64,000 nt of DNA from Pseudomonas parafulva (GCF_000800255.1 NZ_CP009747.1:2914001-2978000), one strand, 5' to 3'; numbered from the stretch's first letter, positions 40,335-54,733 are shown. The notes: a model not told the origin generated them from the sequence alone. A program made the numbers and translations.

Positions 40335-42905
40335 ATGTCTGATCTCTCCGCACACACCCCGATGATGCAGCAATACTGGAAGCTGAAAAACCAGCATCCA
40401 GACCAGCTGATGTTCTACCGCATGGGCGACTTCTACGAAATCTTCTACGAAGATGCGAAAAAAGCCGCGAAATTGCTGGATATCACCCTGACCGCTCGGG
40501 GCCAGTCGGCAGGTCAGTCGATTCCCATGTGCGGGATTCCCTTCCACTCGCTCGAGGGTTATCTGGCCAAGTTGGTCAAGCTCGGCGAGTCGGTGGTGAT
40601 CTGCGAGCAGATCGGTGACCCGGCCACCAGCAAAGGGCCGGTCGAGCGTCAGGTGGTGCGTATCATCACGCCTGGCACCGTCAGCGACGAGGCTTTGCTG
40701 GACGAGCGCCGCGACAACCTGATCGCCGCCGTTCTGGGCGATGAACGCCTGTTCGGGCTGGCAGTGCTGGACATCACCAGCGGCAACTTCGGCGTTCAGG
40801 AAATCAAAGGCTGGGAGAATTTGCTGGCCGAGCTGGAGCGTCTGAATCCGGTCGAGCTGCTGATTCCCGACGATTGGCCGCAAGGCCTGCCGGCGGAGAA
40901 GCGCCCAGGCGCGCGGCGCCGTGCCCCCTGGGACTTCGATCGCGATTCGGCGCGCAAAAGCCTGTGCCAGCAGTTCGCGACCCAGGACCTGAAAGGCTTC
41001 GGCTGCGACAAACTGACCTTGGCCATCGGCGCTGCCGGTTGCCTGCTGACCTACGCCAAGGAGACCCAGCGCACCAGCCTGCCGCACTTGCGCAGCCTGC
41101 GCCATGAGCGCATGGACGACACCGTGATCCTCGACGGCGCCAGTCGCCGTAACCTGGAGCTGGACATCAACCTGGCTGGCGGTCGCGACAACACCTTGCA
41201 GTCGGTCATCGACCGCTGTCAGACGGCCATGGCCAGTCGCCTGCTCAGTCGCTGGCTGAACCGTCCTCTGCGCGACCTCAAGGTGCTACAGGCGCGCCAG
41301 GACTCGATTCGCTGCTTCCTCGATGGCTACCGTTTCGAAAAGCTGCAACCGCAGCTCAAGGAAATCGGTGACATCGAGCGCATCCTCGCGCGGATCGGCC
41401 TGCGCAATGCGCGCCCGCGCGACCTGGCGCGACTGCGTGACGCCCTCGGCGCCCTACCAGAATTGCAGAACGCCATGGCCGAACTGGAGGCGCCGCACCT
41501 GGCGCGTCTGGCGGCGATCACCGGCACCTACCCCGAGCTGGCGAGCCTGCTCGAACGGGCGATCATCGACAATCCCCCCGCAGTGATCCGTGATGGCGGC
41601 GTACTCAAGACCGGCTATGACAGCGAGCTCGACGAACTGCTGGCCATCAGCGAAAACGCCGGGCAATTCCTGATCGACCTTGAAACCCGCGAGAAAGCCC
41701 GCACCGGCCTTGCCAACCTGAAGGTGGGTTACAACCGCGTACACGGTTACTTCATCGAGCTGCCAACCAAGCAGGCCGAACAGGCTCCAGCCGACTATAT
41801 CCGTCGCCAGACGCTCAAGGGTGCCGAACGCTTCATCACGCCTGAACTCAAGACCTTCGAGGACAAAGCGCTGTCGGCCAAGAGTCGCGCCCTGGCACGC
41901 GAGAAGATGCTCTACGACGGGCTGCTTGAAACCCTGATCAGCCACCTTGCTCCGCTGCAGGACAGCGCGGCCGCGTTGGCCGAGCTGGACGTGCTGAGCA
42001 ACCTCGCCGAGCGTGCGCTGAACCTCGACTTGAACTGCCCACGCTTTGTCGACGAGCCGTGCATGCGCATCGAGCAGGGTCGCCACCTGGTGGTCGAGCA
42101 AGTGCTGACCACGCCCTTCGTGGCCAATGACCTGGGGTTGGATGATCGCACCCGGATGCTGATCATCACCGGACCGAACATGGGTGGTAAATCCACCTAC
42201 ATGCGCCAGACCGCACTCATCGTGCTGATGGCCCACATCGGTAGCTTTGTCCCAGCCGCGCGCTGCGAGCTGTCGCCAGTGGACCGCATCTTCACCCGCA
42301 TCGGCTCGAGCGACGACCTCGCCGGCGGTCGTTCGACCTTCATGGTGGAGATGAGCGAAACCGCGAACATTCTGCATAACGCGACCGAGCGCAGCCTGGT
42401 ACTGATGGACGAGGTGGGCCGCGGTACCAGCACCTTCGATGGCCTCTCCCTGGCATGGGCTGCCGCCGAGCGCTTGGCGCAATTACGCGCCTACACGCTG
42501 TTCGCAACCCATTACTTCGAGCTCACCGTATTGCCGGACAGTGAGCCGCTGGTGGCCAACGTGCACCTCAATGCCACTGAGCACAACGAGCGCATCGTCT
42601 TCCTGCACCATGTCCTGCCAGGTCCTGCCAGCCAGAGCTACGGCCTGGCAGTGGCGCAGTTGGCAGGCGTGCCGACGCCGGTCATCCAGCGCGCCCGCGA
42701 ACATCTCGGTCGCTTGGAAACCGCGAGCCTGCCCCACGAACCGCCGATGACTCGGAGCACGCGCGAGCCGCAGGTACCGCACCAGAGCGATCTGTTCGCC
42801 AGCCTCCCGCACCCCGCCATCGAGAAGCTGGGCAAGCTGGATCTGGACGACATGACGCCGCGTCAAGCTATCGAAATGCTATATCAACTGAAAAACCTGT
42901 TATAA
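40335..42905 (+). CDS. mutS: DNA mismatch repair protein MutS
   Basis: The 856-residue protein recognises mismatches and starts methyl-directed repair with MutL. The mismatch-binding Phe-x-Glu motif is seen as [10 protein letters not shown] near residue 32. Walker A is [14 protein letters not shown], followed by the ATPase [13 protein letters not shown] and FATHYFEL blocks. The end ([13 protein letters not shown]) is the tetramerisation region. It is divergent from the tailocin repressor, with 130 bases between, and forms the right border of the tailocin insertion. Length is typical. Confidence 0.97.
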   Translation: MSDLSAHTPMMQQYWKLKNQHPDQLMFYRMGDFYEIFYEDAKKAAKLLDITLTARGQSAGQSIPMCGIPFHSLEGYLAKLVKLGESVVICEQIGDPATSKGPVERQVVRIITPGTVSDEALLDERRDNLIAAVLGDERLFGLAVLDITSGNFGVQEIKGWENLLAELERLNPVELLIPDDWPQGLPAEKRPGARRRAPWDFDRDSARKSLCQQFATQDLKGFGCDKLTLAIGAAGCLLTYAKETQRTSLPHLRSLRHERMDDTVILDGASRRNLELDINLAGGRDNTLQSVIDRCQTAMASRLLSRWLNRPLRDLKVLQARQDSIRCFLDGYRFEKLQPQLKEIGDIERILARIGLRNARPRDLARLRDALGALPELQNAMAELEAPHLARLAAITGTYPELASLLERAIIDNPPAVIRDGGVLKTGYDSELDELLAISENAGQFLIDLETREKARTGLANLKVGYNRVHGYFIELPTKQAEQAPADYIRRQTLKGAERFITPELKTFEDKALSAKSRALAREKMLYDGLLETLISHLAPLQDSAAALAELDVLSNLAERALNLDLNCPRFVDEPCMRIEQGRHLVVEQVLTTPFVANDLGLDDRTRMLIITGPNMGGKSTYMRQTALIVLMAHIGSFVPAARCELSPVDRIFTRIGSSDDLAGGRSTFMVEMSETANILHNATERSLVLMDEVGRGTSTFDGLSLAWAAAERLAQLRAYTLFATHYFELTVLPDSEPLVANVHLNATEHNERIVFLHHVLPGPASQSYGLAVAQLAGVPTPVIQRAREHLGRLETASLPHEPPMTRSTREPQVPHQSDLFASLPHPAIEKLGKLDLDDMTPRQAIEMLYQLKNLL

Positions 42906-43041
42906 CGGCGATCCGCGCAAGCTGGTAGAATCCGCCGCGGTTTGCCGGAGCTGCAGGTTATTAGCCTGGCCAGCAGTCACCGTGAACCGCGCCGCCCTCA
43001 AAGGAAGGGTGCGCCGCCGTCGCCTGAGGAGAGAATTAGAA

Positions 43042-43365
43042 ATGACCTTCGTCGTCACCGACAACTGCATCAAATGCAAGTACACCGACTGCGTGGAAGT
43101 CTGTCCGGTGGACTGCTTCTACGAAGGCCCGAATTTCCTGGTCATCCACCCGGACGAGTGCATCGACTGCGCACTGTGCGAACCCGAGTGCCCGGCCCAG
43201 GCGATCTTCTCCGAAGATGAAGTGCCATCGGGTATGGAGAACTTCCTCGAGCTCAACGCCGAGCTGGCCGAAATCTGGCCGAACATTACCGAGCGTAAGG
43301 ATCCGCTGCCGGATGCCGAAGAGTGGGATGGCAAGACTGGTAAGATCGCTGATCTGGAGCGTTGA
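43042..43365 (+). CDS. fdxA: FdxA ferredoxin (7Fe-8S type)
   Basis: The 107-residue ferredoxin carries two iron-sulfur clusters. [18 protein letters not shown] and [16 protein letters not shown] contain the Cys ligands, and the pattern CxxxxxxC of the first cluster is that of a 3Fe-4S site. I used ATG 43042, following AGGAGAG at about 15 bases, because the longer frame adds an Arg-rich lead. In Pseudomonas fdxA sits between mutS and rpoS, as here. It ends in a strong terminator. Confidence 0.96.
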   Translation: MTFVVTDNCIKCKYTDCVEVCPVDCFYEGPNFLVIHPDECIDCALCEPECPAQAIFSEDEVPSGMENFLELNAELAEIWPNITERKDPLPDAEEWDGKTGKIADLER

Positions 43366-43386
43366 TCCACTCGGCGTTGCAGAACG

Positions 43387-43412
43387 AAAAAAGGCCCGTC
43401 AGGGCCTTTTTT
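43387..43412 (+). terminator. Terminator of fdxA
   Basis: AAAAAAGGCCC and GGGCCTTTTTT form an 11-bp perfect stem with loop GTCA and a T-tract. Confidence 0.93.
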
Positions 43413-43461
43413 GATGTCTCGGATTCGGAATTACACCGGATCGGAGGCTGAATCGCAGACA

Positions 43462-43594
43462 AAAAAAGGGGCGGTTTGACCCGCCCACATTTTTTCCGTA
43501 GTCCCTGCTTGTCCCTTTCATCATCCTGATGAATCGCATCCTGCGATGTCCTTGGCAATCATCCTTGAAAGCCTGCGCCAGTCCGTCGGCGCAG
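43462..43594 (-). ncRNA. rsmZ: RsmZ small regulatory RNA
   Basis: This ~130-base RNA sequesters RsmA/CsrA proteins. Eight GGA motifs occur in the minus-strand sequence, most in loops of short hairpins: CTGCGCC/GGCGCAG with GGA in its loop (43573-43594), ATCGC-AGG-ATGCGAT and TCATC-AGGA-TGATGA. It ends in GGGCGG/CCGCCC with a T-run (43461-43486). A -10 box TAGTAT (43605-43600) and a TTGCTC -35 lie upstream. The gene sits between fdxA and rpoS, exactly where rsmZ is located in other pseudomonads, and a GacA box is 170 bases upstream. Sequence, structure and position agree. Confidence 0.93.
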
Positions 43595-43765
43595 TTCAGA
43601 TACTACTGTTTTCCCTGAGGGGAGCAACCAGCGCACCTTACAAGATGCTACGACAGCAACACATTTACATACCTATAAACTACTTATAAATCATAGAGTT
43701 ATAAAAATACCCAAGCTGCAAACGACAATACTTTACTTACACTACGCATGAAGGCTTACAGCTTT

Positions 43766-43783
43766 GGTAAGTGATCTCCTACA
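43766..43783 (-). promoter_or_regulatory. GacA upstream activating sequence of rsmZ
   Basis: TGTAGGAGATCACTTACC on the minus strand matches the GacA box TGTAAG-N6-CTTACA in 16 of its fixed and core positions allowing one or two changes. It is about 170 bases upstream of the rsmZ start, the typical distance. Confidence 0.85.
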
Positions 43784-43828
43784 GCCCAAACTGCAAAGCG
43801 ACCAGCATGAAACATTTCCATCGCCCAC

Positions 43829-43856
43829 AAAAATGCCCCGGACTCAGCGGGGCATT
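43829..43856 (-). terminator. Terminator of rpoS
   Basis: AATGCCCC and GGGGCATT (43832-43839 with 43849-43856) form the stem, followed on the minus strand by TTTTTG. It lies 20 bases after the rpoS stop codon. Confidence 0.9.
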
Positions 43857-43876
43857 GTCGACTGGCCAGCAGGCGG

Positions 43877-44884
43877 TTACTGGAACAACGATTCGCTGGA
43901 GAGCCCATTCTTCTCAAGAATTTCACGCAGTCGCTTGAGACCTTCGACCTGAATCTGGCGAACCCGCTCCCGGGTCAGACCAATTTCCAAGCCAACATCC
44001 TCCAGCGTACTGCTCTCGTGGCCACGCAGGCCGAAGCGGCGGATCACGACTTCACGCTGTTTGTCGGTGAGTTCGCCCAGCCATTGGTCGATGCTCTGGG
44101 AGAGGTCATCATCTTGCAGCAGTTCGCAAGGATCGGTGGGGCGGTCATCGGTGAGCGTATCGAGCAGGGTTTTGTCCGAATCAGGGCCCAGTGATACGTC
44201 TACAGAGGAAACTCGCTCGTTGAGGCCCAGCATGCGCTTGACCTCGGCCACCGGCTTTTCCAACAACCCCGCGATTTCCTCTGGGGATGGCTCGTGATCG
44301 AGCTTCTGGGTAAGCTCGCGCGCCGCCCGAAGATACACGTTGAGCTCTTTGACCACGTGGATCGGAAGACGAATGGTGCGGGTCTGGTTCATGATCGCCC
44401 GCTCGATGGTTTGGCGAATCCACCACGTGGCGTACGTGGAGAAACGGAACCCACGCTCGGGGTCGAACTTCTCGACCGCGCGGATAAGGCCCAGGTTGCC
44501 CTCTTCGATGAGATCCAGGAGCGAAAGACCACGATTGACGTAACGCCGAGCGATCTTCACCACCAAACGCAGATTGCTCTCGATCATGCGCTTGCGACCT
44601 GCAGGATCACCCTTCTGGGAAAGACGCGCGAAATGCACCTCTTCTTCAGGAGAGAGCAGCGGTGAAAAACCGATTTCGTTGAGGTACAGCTGCGTAGCGT
44701 CGAGCGCACGGCTGTAATCGATGTACTTGTGCTGTTTAAGCGATGAGCCGGACTTGGCCCTGGTCCGAACCGGAGGTACTACAGGTTCGTCTGACACCAC
44801 ATCCGTTTCCAAAACGATGCCTGTCTCCATCACTAGGAGGTCATCGTCGATGTCAAACTCCGGCGCTTCTTTGCTGAGAGCCAT
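43877..44884 (-). CDS. rpoS: RNA polymerase sigma factor RpoS
   Basis: The 335-residue sigma factor directs stationary-phase and stress transcription. Region 1.2 appears as [29 protein letters not shown], region 2 as [36 protein letters not shown], and region 4 as [39 protein letters not shown] 44884 follows AAGGA at 10-11 bases. The longer frame would add 15 unlikely residues. It lies downstream of nlpD, and the main rpoS promoter is usually inside nlpD. Length is normal for the group. Confidence 0.98.
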   Translation of the reverse strand: MALSKEAPEFDIDDDLLVMETGIVLETDVVSDEPVVPPVRTRAKSGSSLKQHKYIDYSRALDATQLYLNEIGFSPLLSPEEEVHFARLSQKGDPAGRKRMIESNLRLVVKIARRYVNRGLSLLDLIEEGNLGLIRAVEKFDPERGFRFSTYATWWIRQTIERAIMNQTRTIRLPIHVVKELNVYLRAARELTQKLDHEPSPEEIAGLLEKPVAEVKRMLGLNERVSSVDVSLGPDSDKTLLDTLTDDRPTDPCELLQDDDLSQSIDQWLGELTDKQREVVIRRFGLRGHESSTLEDVGLEIGLTRERVRQIQVEGLKRLREILEKNGLSSESLFQ

Positions 44885-44993
44885 TGTTATAGTCCTTTGC
44901 TGAGTTCGAACCTCAGACTCTAGCGTCACCTGATTCCCTGGCAGCGCTAAAGCCTGTCCCCGTTACGTCCTCAGGAACAGGCTGGTGCAACAA

Positions 44994-45854
44994 TCAACGG
45001 CGTGGCAGAAATTGTAGAGGGTCGACGGGTTTGCCCTGGCGGCGAATCTCGAAATGCAGCTTTACCCGATCAGTGCCTGTGGACCCCATTTCCGCGATCG
45101 TCTGCCCTGCCTTGACCTGCTGCCCCTCCCGAACCACGAGCCTGCGGTTATGGCCGTAGGCACTGACGTAGGTATCGTTGTGCTTGATGATGATGAGCTC
45201 GCCGTAGCCCCTCAAACCGCTCCCGGCGTAAACCACAGCACCGTCAGATGCAGCAAAAACAGGCTGTCCCAAATCCCCGGCGATATCAATGCCTTTATTC
45301 AAACTACCGTTTGAAGCAAATTTTCCAATCAACACGCCATTGGCCGGCCAGGTCCAGCCACCGACAGCACGTTCAGCCGCTGGCACCTGGGTCACGACTG
45401 GGGCAGTGGCAACAGAGGGGGCAGTTGCCGACTTGTCACGATTTGTTGCTGGAGAAGAGGATGCGCCGACAGGACGCCGAGTGACCGTGGTACGGCTCGA
45501 CGAGGATGGGCCTGAAGTGACTACCGTGGTACTGCCACCAGAGCCGCTGCTGAAGCGAATCGGCTGACCAGGACGAATGGTGTAAGGCGGCGCGATACCG
45601 TTGCGCGCGGCCAGCTCTTTGTAATCCCAGCCATAACGGAAAGCGATGGAGAACAAGGTGTCACCCGGCTTGACCACATACTGGCCGGACGTCACGGTGG
45701 GACGCTTGGGCGCCGCGCTATTGCGATCGACCACCCGGGCGCCACTGGAACCGGTGCTGGAGCATCCCGCCAGCAGGGTTCCCATGGCCAGCGCAATCAC
45801 CAGTAGCTTGAAACCCGACCAATCCTTGCGCTGCCGAATGATTGTGTGACCCAC
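44994..45854 (-). CDS. nlpD: NlpD/LppB lipoprotein with LysM and degenerate LytM domains
   Basis: The 286-residue lipoprotein activates septal amidases such as AmiC. The signal ends in lipobox LLAGC with Cys31. A LysM domain (YVVKPGDTLFSIAFRYGWDYKELAARNG) is followed by a Ser/Thr-rich linker and a LytM/M23 domain, in which the usual HKGIDI is NKGIDI, so the metal site is broken, as expected of an activator and not a hydrolase. I chose GTG 45854 because AGGGGAG lies 5 bases upstream. ATG 45869 or further upstream gives a longer head without such a site. It precedes rpoS on the same strand. Confidence 0.9.
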   Translation of the reverse strand: MGHTIIRQRKDWSGFKLLVIALAMGTLLAGCSSTGSSGARVVDRNSAAPKRPTVTSGQYVVKPGDTLFSIAFRYGWDYKELAARNGIAPPYTIRPGQPIRFSSGSGGSTTVVTSGPSSSSRTTVTRRPVGASSSPATNRDKSATAPSVATAPVVTQVPAAERAVGGWTWPANGVLIGKFASNGSLNKGIDIAGDLGQPVFAASDGAVVYAGSGLRGYGELIIIKHNDTYVSAYGHNRRLVVREGQQVKAGQTIAEMGSTGTDRVKLHFEIRRQGKPVDPLQFLPRR

Positions 45855-46053
45855 CCGCGCTCCCCTCATGGTGCCGAAATCTGGATAAGACGATATGCAA
45901 TATTGTTGCAATTATAACCGAGGCCAGCGTGATTGGCTGCTGCGCTCACGCGTGCGGCAATTGTAAGTGGGATTGCCTCATCCCGCCTGATAGACAGGCA
46001 GGCGCCGCAAGAATTCGTTACGGATGCAAATATTGACGATTCGACGCTGGCCC

Positions 46054-47470
<1,417 letters not shown>

Positions 47471-47483
<13 letters not shown>

Positions 47484-48529
47484 GGGCTGTCCGTCTGCCC
47501 TGCCGGCACCAGATCCACAAGCTCGCGCACCACGACGGTGGCGAAGCATCCGGCCGGAAGGACGAATTCCAGTTGCAGGATATCAGGCTCGGGATAATGC
47601 CACGTCAGGCGCGCAATAGGGAGCCGCAGTATGCGCCGTTCGTGATCCAGTCCCGCCTTGCCCAGCCACTGACACAGCGCCGGTTGCCGTGCACCGACGG
47701 CGCTTTCCAGCGCCGCCACGGCGTCGCGAGTGGGCGGCAGCCCTGCGCCCCACATCGGTCCAGTGGGATGCAGATCCAGAACGGCCAGCCTTGGATCAGA
47801 ACATTCCGCTTCGTTCGCCGGAAAGAAACTACGGCTATCGGTAAATGCCAGCAGGTCACCGACCTGAGCGAGGTTCCAGGTCCCCTCGGTCACTCGCGCA
47901 GCCAGCACCTGATTGAACAGATAACTGCGCGCCGTGGAGAGCAACCGCGAACGCACGTTGCGCTGTTCCGGCAACGCTTCGCGAGCGGCCCAGCTCAGGG
48001 CGTCGTGGACATTGCCACCGGCATGACCAAAGCGCTGGCTACCGAAATAATTCGGCACGCCATGCGTCTTGATCCGTTCCAGACGCGCATCCAGCGCCGA
48101 ATGATCGGCATCGAGCGCCGTGAGCCGCAACCTGAAACCATTGGCCGAATGCGCGCCACGCTGCAGCTTGCGCTGATGGCGAACCCGCTCGAGCACCCGC
48201 AGGCTCTCATCCTCGGCCCGGGACAGGTCCGGGTCGGCCTTGCCCGGCAGGTGAAGACTGAACCACTGGCGGGTCAAGGCCTGGCGATCTTTCAGCCCGG
48301 CATAGCTGATGGCACGCAACGGCACGCCTGCGGCACGAGCCAGGCGGCGAGCCGCCTCCTCGGTATTGAGCTCACGCTTTTCCACCCACAGCCACAGGTG
48401 CTCGCCCTGGCCAGACAGGGGAATGTCCAAGACTTCGTCGACTTGAAAGTCTTCGGCGGTCGCCTTGAGCACCGCGCAGCCCAGGGCCTCGCCGCTGGCG
48501 CGCGGGCCCAGCAGTTCCAATTCGGTCAT
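47471..48529 (-). CDS. truD: TruD tRNA pseudouridine13 synthase
   Basis: The 352-residue enzyme converts U13 of tRNA-Glu. The catalytic Asp81 lies in [13 protein letters not shown], and [19 protein letters not shown] (about 158-176) is the second strong family block. [12 protein letters not shown] follows. It overlaps ispF at its start (ATGA, 4 bases) and surE at its end, so translation of the whole run ispF-truD-surE-pcm is coupled. Confidence 0.97.
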
Positions 48530-48999
48530 GAGGCCAGCAGCAGGGCGACCGCATGCACGGCGATCCCCTCCTCCCGCCCGGTGAAGCCCAGCTTCTCGGT
48601 GGTGGTGGCCTTGACGTTGACCTGGTCGAGTTCGACCTGCAGGTCTTCGGCGATCAACTGGCGCATGGTCTCGATGTGCGGCGCCATCTTCGGCGCCTGG
48701 GCGACGATGGTGGCGTCGACGTTACCGACCTTCCAGCCCTTGGCCTGCACGACGGCGAGGACGTGACGCAACAGCACGCGGCTGTCCGCCCCTTTGAATT
48801 GCGGGTCGGTATCGGGAAAGTGTTTGCCGATGTCGCCCAACGCAGCCGCGCCGAGCAAGGCATCGCTCAGGGCATGCAGCAGCACGTCGCCATCGGAATG
48901 GGCCAGCAGGCCGTATTTATGGGCAATACGCACCCCACCCAAGGTAATGAAATCACCGTCGGCAAAACGGTGCACATCGTAGCCGTGGCCAATACGCAT
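48526..48999 (-). CDS. ispF: IspF: 2-C-methyl-D-erythritol 2,4-cyclodiphosphate synthase
   Basis: The 157-residue enzyme of the MEP isoprenoid pathway cyclises CDP-ME2P. Zinc ligands Asp8 and His10 are in GHGYDVHRF, with the third His in [31 protein letters not shown] is the C-terminal signature. IspD of the same pathway is encoded 3 kb away. The gene opens the ispF-truD-surE-pcm set. Confidence 0.97.
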   Translation of the reverse strand: MRIGHGYDVHRFADGDFITLGGVRIAHKYGLLAHSDGDVLLHALSDALLGAAALGDIGKHFPDTDPQFKGADSRVLLRHVLAVVQAKGWKVGNVDATIVAQAPKMAPHIETMRQLIAEDLQVELDQVNVKATTTEKLGFTGREEGIAVHAVALLLAS

Positions 49000-49073
49000 A
49001 GAAAGACGCCCTGATTGAGTCAGGGCGGGATTCTACCTGTATTTGCAGCCGCAGGCTGCTCGGAAACGGCACG

Positions 49074-49158
49074 CTGCAAGCTACAAGCTACAAGCTACAA
49101 GCTACAAGAAGCCAAGCCTAGCGCGGGCTGCTTCTCTCTTGCAGCTTGCCGCTTGCCG
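49074..49158. repeat. Inverted array of 7-base repeats between ispF and fghA
   Basis: One CTGCAAG followed by four exact CTACAAG copies (49074-49108) faces CTTGCAG, CTTGCCG, CTTGCCG (49138-49158) in inverse orientation. AGAAGC/GCTTCT inside closes a large imperfect hairpin. It could act as a transcription terminator between the two minus-strand genes. Confidence 0.8.
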
Positions 49159-49165
49159 CTGCTTT

Positions 49166-50011
49166 TCATCCGTGCAAGGCACGGGCGTGATGGCGCAGGT
49201 GGTCATCGATGAAGCTGGCGATGAAGTAGTAGCTGTGGTCATAGCCCGGTTGCAGGCGCAGGGTCAGGGCATGCCCGGCCTTGCGAGCGGCCTGCTCGAG
49301 CGCCTGGGGCTTGAGCTGTTTGTCGAGGAAATCGTCACGATCGCCCTGATCGACCAGCAGCGGCGGGCAGTCGCTCGACTCTGCCAGCAAGACGCTGGCG
49401 TCCCACTCGCGCCAGCGCGAGCGGTCTTCGCCCAGGTAGCGGGAGAAGGCCTTCTCGCCCCAGGGGCAGTCCATGGGATTACTGATCGGCGAGAACGCCG
49501 AAATCGAGCGATAGCGCCCCGGATTGCGCAGCGCACACACCAACGCGCCGTGCCCGCCCATGGAATGACCACTGATGCTGCGCTGCTCGGAGGCCGGGAA
49601 ATGCGCCTCGATCAAGGCCGGCAACTCATGCACCACGTAGTCGTGCATCCGGTAATGCTGAGCCCATGGCTGCTGGGTGGCATTGAGGTAGAAACCGGCA
49701 CCGAGGCCGAAGTCCCAGGCCCCATCAGGGTCGCCCGGCACCTGCTCGCCACGCGGGCTGGTATCCGGCGCGACGATGATCAACCCCAGTTCGGCGGCCA
49801 GGCGCTGGGCGCCGGCCTTCTGCATGAAGTTCTCGTCGGTGCAGGTCAGGCCACTGAGCCAGTACAGCACCGGCAGTTTCCCGCCCAGCTCAGCCTGAGG
49901 AGGCAGATAGACGGCGAATACCATGTCGCAGCCCAGCACTTTGGACGTGTGCCGATAGCGCTTGTGCCAGCCGCCGAAGCTTTTTTGACAGGAGATGTTT
50001 TCCAGGCTCAT
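49166..50011 (-). CDS. fghA: S-formylglutathione hydrolase
   Basis: The 281-residue esterase completes glutathione-dependent formaldehyde oxidation by releasing formate. The nucleophile is Ser150 in GHSMGGHG, the acid lies in [13 protein letters not shown] and the His in [11 protein letters not shown]. The CDENF block ([15 protein letters not shown]) near residue 60 is characteristic. It lies 8 bases after the adhC stop, so the two are one operon, and it ends at the heptamer hairpin. Confidence 0.96.
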   Translation of the reverse strand: MSLENISCQKSFGGWHKRYRHTSKVLGCDMVFAVYLPPQAELGGKLPVLYWLSGLTCTDENFMQKAGAQRLAAELGLIIVAPDTSPRGEQVPGDPDGAWDFGLGAGFYLNATQQPWAQHYRMHDYVVHELPALIEAHFPASEQRSISGHSMGGHGALVCALRNPGRYRSISAFSPISNPMDCPWGEKAFSRYLGEDRSRWREWDASVLLAESSDCPPLLVDQGDRDDFLDKQLKPQALEQAARKAGHALTLRLQPGYDHSYYFIASFIDDHLRHHARALHG

Positions 50012-50019
50012 GGCTGACC

Positions 50020-51213
<1,194 letters not shown>

Positions 51214-51236
51214 TTATTGCCATGCAGGGATAATCA

Positions 51237-52133
51237 ATGAGCAGCCGCTGGGAAGGGATCGATGAATTCGTAGCCGTTGCAGAGGCCGGGCAATTCACCG
51301 CAGCGGCCGAGCGCTTGGGTGTGTCTTCTTCACATATCAGTCGACAGATCGTCCGACTGGAAGAGCGTCTACAGACCCGCCTGCTGTATCGCAGCACGCG
51401 GCGAGTGACCCTGAGCGAAGCCGGGCAAACCTTTCTACAGCACTGTCAGCGCCTGCAGGACGGACGTGAAGAGGCGCTGCGAGCGATGGGCGATCTGGCC
51501 AGCGAACCCAAGGGCTTGCTGCGCATGACGTGCGCCGTGGCCTATGGCGAACGCTTCATCGTGCCGCTGGTGACACGCTTCATGGCGCGCTACCCACAGT
51601 TGCGGGTGGACGTGGAATTGAGCAACCGTACCCTCGACCTGCTACACGAAGGCATGGACCTGGCCATCCGCCTGGGTCGCCTGCAGGACTCCAGGCTGAT
51701 CGCCACGCGGTTGGCACCGCGGCGCATGTACCTGTGTGCCTCGCCGGCCTATCTCGAGCGCTATGGCCGTCCCCACAGCCTGTCGGAACTGGCCCGACAC
51801 AATTGCCTGGTCGGCAGTTCAGACCTGTGGGTGCTGCAGCAGGATGGACGAGAAATCAGCCAGCGCGTGCAAGGCAACTGGCGCTGCAACAGCGGTCAAG
51901 CAGTGCTGGACGCAGCGCTACAGGGCATGGGGCTGTGCCAACTGCCGGACTACTATGTGCTCGAACATCTGCACAGCGGCGCGCTGGTGTCACTGTTGCA
52001 GGCGCACCAACCACCGAATACCGCCGTGTGGGCGCTGTACCCGCAGCAGCGGCATCTCTCGCCGAAGGTTCGACGATTGGTGGATTACTTGAAAGAGGCG
52101 TTGGCGGGATTACCGGAGTATCGACAAGACTGA
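51237..52133 (+). CDS. gfnR: LysR-type regulator GfnR (formaldehyde detoxification)
   Basis: The 298-residue regulator has a typical winged HTH (GIDEFVAVAEAGQFTAAAERL to residue 65) and a C-terminal effector domain. It is divergent from adhC-fghA across 104 bases. The same arrangement in P. aeruginosa (PA3630) was named GfnR, activator of glutathione-dependent formaldehyde oxidation. The gene name is by synteny; ligand and sites are not visible. Confidence 0.85.
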   Translation: MSSRWEGIDEFVAVAEAGQFTAAAERLGVSSSHISRQIVRLEERLQTRLLYRSTRRVTLSEAGQTFLQHCQRLQDGREEALRAMGDLASEPKGLLRMTCAVAYGERFIVPLVTRFMARYPQLRVDVELSNRTLDLLHEGMDLAIRLGRLQDSRLIATRLAPRRMYLCASPAYLERYGRPHSLSELARHNCLVGSSDLWVLQQDGREISQRVQGNWRCNSGQAVLDAALQGMGLCQLPDYYVLEHLHSGALVSLLQAHQPPNTAVWALYPQQRHLSPKVRRLVDYLKEALAGLPEYRQD

Positions 52134-52159
52134 CGCACGGCGTTTGGAGCGCAGGCGCC

Positions 52160-52867
52160 TCAGCGCCGACCAGCCCAGCGCTGGCGCAACCATTCCAGAT
52201 CCTCCGGGCGAGTGACCTTGATATTGTCACTGCGCCCTTCGACCAGGCGTGGAGCCAGCCCGGCCCACTCGACGGCGGACGCTTCGTCGGTCACCGCCAC
52301 ATCCGCGACCAGACACTCGGCCAGTGCACGATGCAGCAGACCGAGCCTGAACATTTGCGGTGTATAGGCTTGCCACACGGTACTGCGATCAATCGTGGCA
52401 CTGACGCGGCCTTGGGCGTCAGCACGCTTGAGGGTGTCGCGAGCCGGTACAGCCAGCAGCCCGCCGACAGGATCGTCAGCCAGTTCCGACAGCAGTTTGT
52501 CCAGGTCACTGCGAGCCAAGTTCGGCCTGGCCGCATCATGTACCAACACCCAGTCATCATCGGCAGCGCCTTGCGCATGCAACAGCAGCAACGCATTGAG
52601 CACCGAATCGGCACGCTCGCGCCCGCCTGTCGCGCGGCGAATGCGCGGGTCGTGAGCGCAGGGCAAGCCTGGCCAGAAGGGGTCGTCTTCGGCAACGCTG
52701 ACCACCACGCCCTTGAGCATCGGGTGGCTGAGAAAACAGTCGAGGCTATGCTCGAGGAGTGTCTGCCGAGCCAGTTGCAGATACTGCTTGGGACGGTCGG
52801 CAGCCATGCGGGCACCAACGCCCGCGGCAGGAATCACGGCCCAGAAGGCCGGCGTCTGTTGGGTCAT
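52160..52867 (-). CDS. ispD: IspD: MEP cytidylyltransferase
   Basis: The 235-residue protein makes CDP-methylerythritol in the MEP pathway. The nucleotide-binding Gly-rich start VIPAAGVGARMAADRPKQYL is intact, as are GGRERADSVLNAL and LVHDAARPN. The stop lies 27 bases after the convergent gfnR stop. Its start overlaps ftsB by four bases (ATGA). Confidence 0.96.
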   Translation of the reverse strand: MTQQTPAFWAVIPAAGVGARMAADRPKQYLQLARQTLLEHSLDCFLSHPMLKGVVVSVAEDDPFWPGLPCAHDPRIRRATGGRERADSVLNALLLLHAQGAADDDWVLVHDAARPNLARSDLDKLLSELADDPVGGLLAVPARDTLKRADAQGRVSATIDRSTVWQAYTPQMFRLGLLHRALAECLVADVAVTDEASAVEWAGLAPRLVEGRSDNIKVTRPEDLEWLRQRWAGRR

Positions 52868-53145
52868 TTCTGTGGCAACTGGTAGAGGGTTTCGCCCTCC
52901 TTCACCATTCCCAATTCGTGGCGAGCCCGTTCTTCCACGGTTTCCATACCTTTCTTCAACTCCAGCACTTCAGCGTCGAGCACGCGATTGCGCTCCAGCA
53001 GCCGCTCATTTTCAGCATGCTGGTCGGCGATCTGCTGCTGCAACTCGGCCACTTGCGCCAGACTGCCATTGCCTACCCACAGGCGATACTGCAAGCCTGC
53101 AAGCAGCAACAGCAGAACGAGGAACAACCAATAGGGACTGCGCAT
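52864..53145 (-). CDS. ftsB: Cell division protein FtsB
   Basis: The 93-residue bitopic protein joins FtsL and FtsQ in the divisome. A transmembrane helix (YWLFLVLLLLLAGLQYRLW, about 4-22) precedes a coiled coil (LAQVAELQQQIADQHAENER). I used ATG 53145 (MRSPYW), because the upstream extension to 53199 is not family-like. It overlaps ispD, which is the usual pairing, and lies downstream of eno across a 163-base region with two strong hairpins. Confidence 0.95.
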   Translation of the reverse strand: MRSPYWLFLVLLLLLAGLQYRLWVGNGSLAQVAELQQQIADQHAENERLLERNRVLDAEVLELKKGMETVEERARHELGMVKEGETLYQLPQK

Positions 53146-53198
53146 GAAGGTATCCAGGATAAAAGGCCGCCGCAGGCCGCAGCGAGCTTCCGATAGCA

Positions 53199-53273
53199 CG
53201 AAGCCTGGCCGAGGCCAGGCTTCGATGACAGAAACCAGTCTGAAAGCGCTGAACGCTCAGTAAGAGCGTTCAG
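53199..53273. repeat. Two strong inverted repeats between eno and ftsB
   Basis: CGAAGCCTGGCC/GGCCAGGCTTCG (53199-53210 with 53213-53224, 2-base loop) and CTGAACGCTC/GAGCGTTCAG (53249-53258 with 53264-53273, 5-base loop). Neither has a U-tract. They lie after the eno stop and could stabilise the 3' end of eno mRNA or attenuate ftsB. Confidence 0.7.
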
Positions 53274-53308
53274 ACAGCCACGGCTGCTGCCTTTTTACCA
53301 TCTCTCGC

Positions 53309-54733
<1,425 letters not shown>

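Noticed and set aside
49074..49158. CRISPR-like array
   Set aside because: Units are 7 bases in direct tandem without spacers, and no cas genes are near.
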